Shown here in pieces: positions 1 through 5,687 of a DNA stretch of 6,708 bases. Numbering within the stretch: position 1 is the first letter of the stretch; each line of letters opens with the position of its first letter. Both the position numbers and the translations under genes were made by a program. The notes beneath the pieces were generated by a model, which was given only the letters and a program-made list of their open reading frames with translations, was not told where the DNA came from and made no database searches. Origin of the DNA: DASUTB01 sp036374835 (GTDB taxonomy: Bacteria; Actinomycetota; Actinomycetes; Jiangellales; Jiangellaceae); the NCBI GenBank assembly GCA_036374835.1, contig DASUTB010000058.1, forward strand, positions 1 through 6,708, given 5' to 3'.

Positions 1-906
1 GCTGAGCTGCCCGGCCTCGGCTATATCCCGGCCGCGGTGGCACGGCCGCTGGCCGGGAGGATGGCCGCCGCGCAGTGGCGGTTCGTGATCTGCACCCCGG
101 ACGGGATACCGATCTGCTCCGGCATCACCACCGCCCGACCCGCCTCGCAGCGCCACATCGGTCGGGATCCGCAGCGCGGCGGCATCGTGGAACTCCAACT
201 CACCACCACTACACTGTTCGAACTCGGCACCGCGACTGCCAGCGGTCGACATGCCGACTGGCAGCCGGTGATCGGCGACATCACCGACCGGTACCGCCGC
301 GGCATCCTGGACCACAAGCCCACCACCACCACCAGCCCTACCAACCACGCCGGTGATACGCACAGTGAAATCGACCCCGCGACGGCCGACCAGGATGCGC
401 GCCGCCGCCGCGCCCGCGCCGGACTACGCCGCTGGGTCGAAATCCGCGCCCGCTACTGCCAACACCCCACCTGCCGGATGCCCGCCAGCGCCTGCGACCA
501 AGACCACCGCACCGACTACGCCGCCGGCGGGCTCACCACCGACCACAACCTCGACCCCGGCTGCCGACACGACCACCGCCTCCAACACGACGGCGGCTGG
601 ATCGTCTACCGACCACCCGGCAGCGACCCCCTCACCGGACCCATCATCTGGCTCAGCCCCCTCGGCCACGCCTACGAAACCCGCCCACCACCGGTCATGC
701 ACACCTACCCCGAACCCGGCCACTACTACCCGCACCACAACACCCTGCCCGAATGGCTCACCCACGCCATCAAGCACGCCAAAACAGCCCAGCAAGCGCG
801 TGTACAGGCCGGAGCACCCGACGCCGACGACGTCAAGGAGCAGGCCGACGTCGATGAGCAGCCAGAACGACCGAGATCGCAGTATCCTGCCGAGCCGCCG
901 TTCTAA
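1..906 (+). CDS. DUF222/13E12-family HNH endonuclease domain protein (5' truncated)
   Basis: The frame is open from the first base to a TAA at 904-906, so the start lies outside the window and 301 residues are visible. The first part resembles the end of the DUF222 (13E12 repeat) region found before HNH domains in actinobacterial proteins. The HNH nuclease domain spans about residues 150-200. It shows a zinc-type C-x4-C pair (C153, C158), the D168-H169 core (in CDQDHRTDYAAGG), N183, and C188 followed by HDHRLQH with H192. The tail after about residue 245 is polar, acidic and probably disordered. Proteins of this family are usually multi-copy in these genomes, often linked to mobile or repeated DNA, and their biological role is poorly known. 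Nuclease activity is inferred from the intact HNH motif. Codons between about 450 and 780 end almost always in C, unlike the genes downstream. Confidence 0.88.
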   Translation, partial: AELPGLGYIPAAVARPLAGRMAAAQWRFVICTPDGIPICSGITTARPASQRHIGRDPQRGGIVELQLTTTTLFELGTATASGRHADWQPVIGDITDRYRRGILDHKPTTTTSPTNHAGDTHSEIDPATADQDARRRRARAGLRRWVEIRARYCQHPTCRMPASACDQDHRTDYAAGGLTTDHNLDPGCRHDHRLQHDGGWIVYRPPGSDPLTGPIIWLSPLGHAYETRPPPVMHTYPEPGHYYPHHNTLPEWLTHAIKHAKTAQQARVQAGAPDADDVKEQADVDEQPERPRSQYPAEPPF

Positions 907-980
907 CGCGACACGACGTCCAGCGACCCATCACGGCGATGGTGAATAGTGGCTGTAGTACTGCCGCGCGGATGTGCGGA

Positions 981-1009
981 TCGTCATCGGATCTGTCTCG
1001 TCTGATAAT
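981..1009 (+). promoter_or_regulatory. candidate sigma70-type promoter for the RNase H gene
   Basis: A GATAAT hexamer at 1004-1009 matches the -10 consensus at five of six positions. A TCGTCA hexamer at 981-986 matches TTGACA at four of six, and the spacer between them is 17 bases. Transcription would start near 1016 and leave a leader of roughly 95 bases before the ATG at 1113. This is a motif match only; in high-GC actinobacteria such matches are suggestive rather than decisive. Confidence 0.4.
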
Positions 1010-1012
1010 GGG

Positions 1013-1025
1013 GACACGCCGTGTC
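1013..1025. repeat. 13-bp palindrome at the predicted transcription start
   Basis: GACACG and CGTGTC form a perfect inverted repeat around a single central C. It sits a few bases after the candidate -10 hexamer, where an operator would block transcription. No regulator gene lies nearby, so an operator role is speculative; a short hairpin in the leader RNA is equally possible. Confidence 0.35.
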
Positions 1026-1100
1026 GTGCCTGCCAGCCGGGCTAGCCTCGACGCCGAGAACACCGGCATCTGGAATTGATGCGGGTGGCACTTCACACTG

Positions 1101-1106
1101 GAAGGA
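1101..1106 (+). promoter_or_regulatory. ribosome binding site of the RNase H gene
   Basis: GAAGGA lies six bases before the ATG at 1113. It supports that start over the internal ATG at 1332, and therefore the inclusion of the N-terminal Cys/His module in the protein. Confidence 0.6.
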
Positions 1107-1112
1107 AGATGG

Positions 1113-1769
1113 ATGCTGGCCAGGTACTCCGGACCGTGTGCGATCTGTCCTGAGCCGATCCGACCCGGCGACAGCATTGCGAGTCTGGGCGCGGACTCCA
1201 GCACCTGGGTGCACGCCACGTGCCATCCAAACATTGAGGTGGTAGCACCGGAATTGGGGCAGGCACCTGCTGCAGTGTCCGCGGCGGGACAGTCCCGCAG
1301 GCGCAAGCCGCACCGAAGCCGAAAGGCGCCCATGATCGCCCCCGCTGGCGCAGGCACGGTGTACACCGATGGTGCGTGCTCCGGGAATCCCGGACCTGGC
1401 GGCTGGGCATGGGCGATCGATCGCGACACGTGGGCTTCCGGATCCGAACGCGCCAGCACGAATCAGCGGATGGAGATCCGAGCTGCGCTCGAGGCGGTTA
1501 CCGCGCTGGATGGTCCGTTGCTCGTAGTGAGCGACTCGACGTACGTCGTGAACTGCTTCCGCGACCGCTGGTGGAAGGGCTGGCTAGACCGCGGCTGGAT
1601 CAACTCACAGAAGAAGCCGGTGGCCAATCGCGATCTGTGGGAGCCGCTGGTTCACGCGGTAAGCGAGCGAGGCAACGTGGCCTTCCACTGGGTCAAGGGC
1701 CACTCCGGCCACGAGATGAACGACTTCGTTGATCAACTTGCCGTGACGGCGAAGCGCAGCGTGCACTGA
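1113..1769 (+). CDS. ribonuclease HI with N-terminal zinc-knuckle-like module
   Basis: The protein has 218 residues and is predicted to cleave the RNA strand of RNA-DNA hybrids. The RNase H domain spans about residues 80-215. It contains the family signature YTDGACSGNPGPGGWAW and all four catalytic acids: D86, E121, D141 and D207. H197 in WVKGHSGH sits exactly ten residues before D207, as in E. coli RNase HI. Residues 9-38 add a C-x2-C (C9, C12) and H-x2-C (H34, C37) pattern, with PIRPGDSI and WVH between or beside them, which looks like a small zinc finger. A basic linker (about 60-73, rich in R, K and H) joins the two parts. The linker may help bind nucleic acid. The usual single-domain enzyme is about 155 residues, so the front module is an addition. 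The start at 1113 is supported by a ribosome binding site. The gene appears to be transcribed alone or with the nucleotidyltransferase-fold gene 95 bases downstream. It could be the housekeeping enzyme or an accessory copy; the window does not decide. Confidence 0.92.
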   Translation: MLARYSGPCAICPEPIRPGDSIASLGADSSTWVHATCHPNIEVVAPELGQAPAAVSAAGQSRRRKPHRSRKAPMIAPAGAGTVYTDGACSGNPGPGGWAWAIDRDTWASGSERASTNQRMEIRAALEAVTALDGPLLVVSDSTYVVNCFRDRWWKGWLDRGWINSQKKPVANRDLWEPLVHAVSERGNVAFHWVKGHSGHEMNDFVDQLAVTAKRSVH

Positions 1770-1864
1770 ACGCCCCACAGTGCGTCGATAGATGCCGTGT
1801 CCGGGTGGGACGTCTGTGGGTGTTGGGACTCCGATCGTGCGGCAGACTGCAGTACGTGGGACCC

Positions 1865-2377
1865 GTGACTGCGCTACCGGTTCGACAGCGTGAGGCTCTG
1901 TCGTCACTTCGCTCACGGGTCGAAGCCCACCCCGGCCTGCTCGGGGCCGTGCTCGTCGGATCGATGGTTACGGGGAAGGCAGACGCCTTCAGCGACATCG
2001 ACTGCATACTCGTCACCGGAATCGGTGCCTTCGACGACGTGTGGGACGACCGGTGCTCACTCCACGAGCCGACAGTGCCGGTCTGCTGGGACGATTGTGA
2101 GTCGAGCCCGTCCGACACCGGTGCGCACAAATGGTTCGACAGCAATGTCGTCCTGGTGGAGTGCCTCATCACTGCGCCGAACAGCGGTGTCCGCCTCGCG
2201 CCACCGCACCGAGTTGTGGCAGGCCCCGACGGGGTGACGTCCTACCTGGAACCGCGCCCACCGGTGGAACGCAGTGAGATGCGAGGTGTCCCCGTAGACC
2301 TAACCCGAGACGTGGACGTCGAGACTGCCTACGACATCTTGAAAGAAGCCGTACGGCGTCACCGCCAGCAACTGTAG
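1865..2377 (+). CDS. nucleotidyltransferase-fold protein (MNT/aminoglycoside-type), function unknown
   Basis: With a GTG start at 1865 the protein has 170 residues. It carries the hallmark of the polymerase-beta-like nucleotidyltransferase fold: G32-S33, eleven residues, then D44-x-D46 (in SDIDCIL). E99 in VVLVECLI is a candidate third metal-binding acid. The family transfers nucleotidyl groups to drugs, proteins or nucleic acids; the target here cannot be read from the sequence. The C-terminal part ends in a basic helix (ILKEAVRRHRQQL). The frame is open further upstream, and GTG codons at 1805 and 1856 are alternatives. I chose 1865 because the conserved fold begins soon after and a weak GGGA precedes it, but the start is uncertain. 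It follows the RNase H gene on the same strand after 95 bases. No HEPN partner, as would be expected for a MNT-HEPN toxin-antitoxin pair, is visible beside it. Confidence 0.75.
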   Translation: MTALPVRQREALSSLRSRVEAHPGLLGAVLVGSMVTGKADAFSDIDCILVTGIGAFDDVWDDRCSLHEPTVPVCWDDCESSPSDTGAHKWFDSNVVLVECLITAPNSGVRLAPPHRVVAGPDGVTSYLEPRPPVERSEMRGVPVDLTRDVDVETAYDILKEAVRRHRQQL

Positions 2378-2436
2378 GTCGACCGTCCCGGTGATTGGCG
2401 TGCCGCACAGCTGCTGCCCAGCCACAAGACGCCGGT

Positions 2437-2454
2437 TGGCGGACTCACCCGCCA
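2437..2454 (+). terminator. weak hairpin after the nucleotidyltransferase-fold gene
   Basis: TGGCGG at 2437-2442 pairs perfectly with CCGCCA at 2449-2454 around a six-base loop, in the gap between two converging genes. No T-run follows on the plus strand, so it is not a classical intrinsic terminator. Position is the main argument for a role in ending transcription. Confidence 0.2.
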
Positions 2455-2520
2455 GGCTGGACCAGACGGGTAGGAATGCCGGTGGTTGGTGTCTCGGCAG
2501 AACTGCGCGTCACGGAAAGC

Positions 2521-2536
2521 ATGCCCTGAAGGGCGT
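2521..2536 (-). terminator. candidate terminator hairpin of the HhH gene
   Basis: The six-pair stem (GCCC/GGGC plus two outer pairs, one of them a wobble) closes a four-base loop about 30 bases beyond the stop of the minus-strand HhH gene. On that strand it is followed by GCTTTCC, a short and imperfect T-run. It is small for a terminator but lies in the right place. Confidence 0.3.
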
Positions 2537-2566
2537 ACTGGCGCGGCATCTCGTTCGACGTGCGAT

Positions 2567-3238
2567 TCAGTCGACGCAAGCAACGCCCTGGGCCTTGATG
2601 CCGCCAAGCCGTCCTTCGGCGATACCGCTTACCCGCGTGAGCTCATCCACGGAGCCAAAAGGCCGGAGGTCGACGATCTGCTCCGCCCGTGCGGGTCCGA
2701 TCTCGTAGATGCGCTGCAGCTCTTGGATGCTTGCGGTGTTGATATCCACTTGTCCCGGCTGGCAGCCCCCTTCGGGCTCCGAAAAGGTCTCCGGTGAGGC
2801 TCCTGCCGCGGTGTCCGCAAGCTCCTGCTCGCGTGCGCTCAAGTCGCTTGCAAGCTCGTTCAGGGCGTCTTCATGCTCGCGCAGGTCGCTTTCGAGCTCA
2901 TTCAAGGCCTCTTCACGCTGAGCGATCTCCTTCTCACGATCCGCCAGCTCAGACAAGGTATCTTCGGCCTCAGATCGCGCCTGCAGAAGCTCATTCTCAA
3001 GCTCGTCAATACGTTCGGACAGCCGTTCCAACTCGTCATCCGACGGGCTCAGTGCCAGAGCTTCCTCGAGCTCGTCGCGTTCGCTGGTGAGCTCTGCTAC
3101 CTCGAGCTCAAGGTCAGTAGTCTCATCCGCATCAGCGAGTTCGCCGAAGATAAGGCCGACGGCGAAGGCGATCGCAATAGAGCCGACAACCGCACGACGT
3201 TGCGGCTGCCAACTTGGCCCGTTCTCGCTCGTCACCAT
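2567..3238 (-). CDS. membrane-anchored coiled-coil protein with C-terminal ComEA-like helix-hairpin-helix domain
   Basis: The 223-residue protein starts at the ATG at 3238; a GTG at 3265 would add nine residues. Residues 16-32 (AVVGSIAIAFAVGLIFG) form one membrane segment after a short basic N-terminus, so the rest is probably outside the membrane. Residues about 40-142 are rich in E, L, D and R in heptads and should form a long coiled coil. It includes a tandem 14-residue repeat at 109-136. Residues 164-223 match the ComEA-type tandem helix-hairpin-helix domain: VDINTAS, then EIGPARAEQIVDLRPF, then SVDELTRVSGIAEGRLGGIK. In ComEA this domain binds double-stranded DNA without sequence preference during uptake. 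ComEA proteins usually have an SLBB-type domain rather than a coiled coil, and comEC is not adjacent, so a competence role is only one option. Cys159 and Cys221 flank the HhH part. No good ribosome binding site precedes the ATG. The gene follows araA on the same strand after 255 bases and is probably a separate unit. Its G+C is visibly lower than in the ara genes. Confidence 0.85.
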   Translation of the reverse strand: MVTSENGPSWQPQRRAVVGSIAIAFAVGLIFGELADADETTDLELEVAELTSERDELEEALALSPSDDELERLSERIDELENELLQARSEAEDTLSELADREKEIAQREEALNELESDLREHEDALNELASDLSAREQELADTAAGASPETFSEPEGGCQPGQVDINTASIQELQRIYEIGPARAEQIVDLRPFGSVDELTRVSGIAEGRLGGIKAQGVACVD

Positions 3239-3355
3239 CGCTGAATCGTCTCGGCACAGTGGCACCTAGCACAGATCATCCCCCTTGGGGCGGCGCCGCG
3301 ACAAGACTCGCGCCAGCTCGACTTGATATTGAAGCCAGGCACCTCGACGATTTCT

Positions 3356-3377
3356 TGGCCGGCCAGCTCCAATTGGA
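3356..3377. repeat. two adjacent 10-bp perfect palindromes
   Basis: TGGCCGGCCA (3356-3365) and TCCAATTGGA (3368-3377) are each perfectly self-complementary and are two bases apart. They lie about 120-140 bases upstream of the HhH gene's ATG, in the gap after araA. They could be regulator binding sites. Short palindromes also occur by chance in GC-rich DNA, although the second contains AATT and is less easily explained by composition. Confidence 0.4.
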
Positions 3378-3397
3378 TACCAGAGGCTGCGACATGC

Positions 3398-3446
3398 GGC
3401 CACCGACCGGATTCGATCTCCACGCACTGAGCGGGCCACCGACCGG
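3398..3446. repeat. 13-bp direct repeat, two copies
   Basis: GGCCACCGACCGG occurs at 3398-3410 and again at 3434-3446, so the copies begin 36 bases apart. Both lie between araA and the HhH gene. No longer repeat surrounds them, so a mobile element is not indicated. They may be paired protein-binding sites or a small duplication. Confidence 0.5.
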
Positions 3447-3493
3447 GGGAAGCTCGTTGCAGCGTACCGATGGGTCATGGTCTGACCGCGTCG

Positions 3494-4987
3494 TCAGAAG
3501 CCTTGGGCGAGGCGGTAGTAGGCCTGGTTCCAGCGGATTTCGTTGGCCAGCGAGCGGCGGGTGGTGGAGCCGTCGATCAGGACGAGTTCGGTCTTGGCCA
3601 TCTCGGCGAAGTCGGTGAGTTCCTCGGCGCCGACGGCTGCGGACAGGACGGTGTGATGTGGTCCGCCGGCGGTGAGCCACGACTCGGCGGCGGTGCGGAA
3701 ATCGGGCCGTGGTTCCCAGACGGCACGTGCCACAGGTAGCCGGGGGAGCGGCTCATCGGGTGGGACGACGTCCACTTCGTTGGCGACCAGCCGGAAGCGG
3801 TCGCCGAGGTCGGCCAGGCCCATGACGACGGCTGGGCCGGGAGCGGCGTCGAACACGAGCCTGACCGGGTCCTCGCGGTTTCCGATCGACAGCGGGTGGA
3901 TCTCGCAGGACGGCCGTCCCGCCGCGATGGTGGGGCACACCTCGAGCATGTGGGCGCCGAGTGTCTTCTCCTCGCCGGGGACGAGGTGGTAGGTGTAATC
4001 CTCCATGAACGACGTGCCGCCGGGTGCGCCTTCGGCCATCGCCTTGACGGTGCGCACGAGCACCGCGGTCTTCCAGTCGCCCTCGGCGCCGAAGCCGTAG
4101 CCGTCGGCCATGAGTCGCTGGACGGCGATGCCGGGCAGTTGGCGCAGCCCGCCGAGGTCCTCGAAGTTCGTGGTGAACGCGCCGTAGCCGCCGTCGTCGA
4201 GGAAGCCGCGGAGCGCGGCCTCGATACGGGCGGCGTACTGCAAAGACTCGTGCTTGTCGCCGCCGGAGCGCAGCTCGGGCGCCACGTCGTACGTCTCCTG
4301 GTACTCCTCGACGAGCGTGTCGACGTCCTTGTCCGGGACGGCCGCGACCGCGTCGACGAGGTCGTTGACGCCGTACGTGTTCACCGACACGCCGAACCGG
4401 CGCTCGGCCTCGACCTTGTCGCCCTCGGTGACCGCGACGTTGCGCATATTGTCGCCGAACCGGACGAGACGCAGGCGGCGCATCTCGGCGAAGCCGCGGG
4501 CGGCCCGGGCCCAGGCCTCGACCCGGGCCACCACCGACGGGTCGCTGACGTGGCCGGCAACCGTTTTGCGCGGCACACCGAGGCGGGTCTGGATGTAGGC
4601 GAACTCGCGGTCGCCGTGGGCGGCCTGGTTCAGGTTCATGAAGTCCATGTCGATGGTGGACCACGGCAGCGGGGCGTCGGCCTGGGTGTGCAGGTGGAGG
4701 AGGGGCTTGTCGAGGACGCGCAGCCCCGAGATCCACATCTTGGCGGGGGAGAAGGTGTGCATCCACGCGATCACGCCGATGCACGCGTCCGAGCTGTTCG
4801 CCTCCAGGAACACCCGGCGGATCGCCGCCGCATCGGTCAGCACGGGCTTCCAGACCAGCGAGTACCCCTTGGTCGAGCCGCCGAGCTCGTCGGCGATGCG
4901 GCGCGACTGGTCCGCCACCTGTTCCAGGGTCTGCTCGCCGTAGAGGCTCTGGCTGCCGGTGAGGAACCAGATCTCGGTGTTGGTCAT
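3494..4987 (-). CDS. araA: L-arabinose isomerase
   Basis: This 497-residue cytoplasmic enzyme interconverts L-arabinose and L-ribulose, the first step of bacterial arabinose use; the length is normal for the family (about 500). It opens with the typical MTNTEIWFLTGSQSLYGE. The metal-binding and catalytic residues align with E. coli AraA: E302 in FGAEGDWKT, E329 in FMEDYTYH, H346 in LGAHMLEVCP, and H444-H445 in LTAGGPHHTV (E306, E333, H350 and H449/H450 in E. coli). The ATG at 4987 is fixed by AAAGGAGT eight bases upstream, and by the TAG of araD ending two bases before it. It is the last gene of the araB-araD-araA operon. The same frame stays open far upstream through araD, which is an effect of high G+C and not a longer protein. 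A five-pair hairpin six bases after the stop (3473-3487) is too weak to call a terminator. Confidence 0.98.
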   Translation of the reverse strand: MTNTEIWFLTGSQSLYGEQTLEQVADQSRRIADELGGSTKGYSLVWKPVLTDAAAIRRVFLEANSSDACIGVIAWMHTFSPAKMWISGLRVLDKPLLHLHTQADAPLPWSTIDMDFMNLNQAAHGDREFAYIQTRLGVPRKTVAGHVSDPSVVARVEAWARAARGFAEMRRLRLVRFGDNMRNVAVTEGDKVEAERRFGVSVNTYGVNDLVDAVAAVPDKDVDTLVEEYQETYDVAPELRSGGDKHESLQYAARIEAALRGFLDDGGYGAFTTNFEDLGGLRQLPGIAVQRLMADGYGFGAEGDWKTAVLVRTVKAMAEGAPGGTSFMEDYTYHLVPGEEKTLGAHMLEVCPTIAAGRPSCEIHPLSIGNREDPVRLVFDAAPGPAVVMGLADLGDRFRLVANEVDVVPPDEPLPRLPVARAVWEPRPDFRTAAESWLTAGGPHHTVLSAAVGAEELTDFAEMAKTELVLIDGSTTRRSLANEIRWNQAYYRLAQGF

Positions 4988-4989
4988 AT

Positions 4990-5685
4990 CTAGTGACTCC
5001 TTTGCCCGTAAACGTTCTGGTAGCGGTCGTACAGCCGGTCGATGTCCTCGGCTTTGATCGGCAGCGGCTCGCCGAGCTGGCGGGCGATGTGCACGGTGCG
5101 GGCGACGTCCTCGCACATCACCGCCGCCTTGACCGCCGCGCGGGCGTCCGTCCCGATGGTGAACACCCCGTGGTTCTGCATCAGCACCGCGGGCGAGCGG
5201 TGCGCGTCGAGCGTGGTGACGATGCCCTGGCCGATCGAGTCGTCCCCGATCAGGGCGAACGGGCCGATCGGGATCTCGCCGCCGAACTCGTCGGCCATCG
5301 CGGTCAGCACGCACGGAATCGGCTCGCCGCGCGCGGCCCACGCCGTTGCGTAGGTGGAGTGGGTGTGCACGACACCGCCGACGTCGGGCCGGTGCCGGTA
5401 CACGTAAGCGTGCGCGGCGGTGTCGCTGGACGGCGAGTACTCGCCCTCGACGAGGGCGCCGTCCAGGTCGCAGACCACCATGGATTCCGGCGTCAGCGCG
5501 TCGTACGACACACCACTCGGCTTGATCACGAACAGGTCGGCACCGGGGATGCGTCCGGACACGTTGCCGGCCGTCCACGCCACCAGTTGATACCGCACCA
5601 GCTCCGCGTGCAGTTCCGCGACGTTCTTCTTGGCAGCGTCGACGGCGCCGCGTACCGACGACGGGACGGTGCTGTTCATATCCAT
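4990..5685 (-). CDS. araD: L-ribulose-5-phosphate 4-epimerase
   Basis: The enzyme converts L-ribulose-5-phosphate to D-xylulose-5-phosphate, by a retro-aldol mechanism in this class II aldolase/AraD family. It has 231 residues, the same length as E. coli AraD. Zinc ligands are visible as H107 and H109 (VVHTHS) and H172 (MQNHGVF). Substrate-binding segments include WTAGNVSGR (37-45), KPSGVSYD (55-62) and SSDTAAH (86-92, with D88 as the acid next to the metal site). Y226 near the C-terminus fits the conserved tyrosine. The ATG at 5685 has GGAGG ten bases upstream; a second in-frame ATG at 5679 would remove two residues. It begins two bases after the araB stop and ends two bases before the araA start, so the three genes are surely co-transcribed. 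Confidence 0.96.
   Translation of the reverse strand: MDMNSTVPSSVRGAVDAAKKNVAELHAELVRYQLVAWTAGNVSGRIPGADLFVIKPSGVSYDALTPESMVVCDLDGALVEGEYSPSSDTAAHAYVYRHRPDVGGVVHTHSTYATAWAARGEPIPCVLTAMADEFGGEIPIGPFALIGDDSIGQGIVTTLDAHRSPAVLMQNHGVFTIGTDARAAVKAAVMCEDVARTVHIARQLGEPLPIKAEDIDRLYDRYQNVYGQRSH
4996..5003 (-). promoter_or_regulatory. ribosome binding site of araA
   Basis: AAAGGAGT (minus strand) lies eight bases before the araA ATG. It is nearly fully complementary to the 16S anti-Shine-Dalgarno sequence and sits inside the last codons of araD, so araA translation is tied to the araD message. Confidence 0.75.
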
Positions 5686-5687
5686 GC

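Noticed and set aside
928..942. Hairpin CCATC/GATGG after the HNH gene as a terminator
   Set aside because: The stem has only five pairs and no T-run follows.
353..949. Second plus-strand frame through the HNH gene (198 residues)
   Set aside because: It consists of repeated T, P, A and S from C-rich codons read out of frame, while the other frame contains the HNH motif.
1805..1864. Upstream GTG start (1805) for the nucleotidyltransferase-fold gene
   Set aside because: It has no ribosome binding site, and the added 20 residues do not look like part of the fold. It is kept as an alternative only.
3281..3299. CCCCTTGGGG and GCGGCGCCGC palindromes
   Set aside because: These GC-only short symmetries are likely by chance at this base composition, and their placement fits no clear role.
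3473..3487. Hairpin GGTCA/TGACC after araA as a terminator
   Set aside because: It has a five-pair stem with no T-run on the minus strand, too weak to call.
3896..4993. Long plus-strand open frame (365 residues) opposite araA
   Set aside because: It mirrors araA, whose catalytic residues are all present. Long antisense frames are expected in high-GC coding DNA, and the translation is rich in low-complexity R, G, V and A without family motifs.
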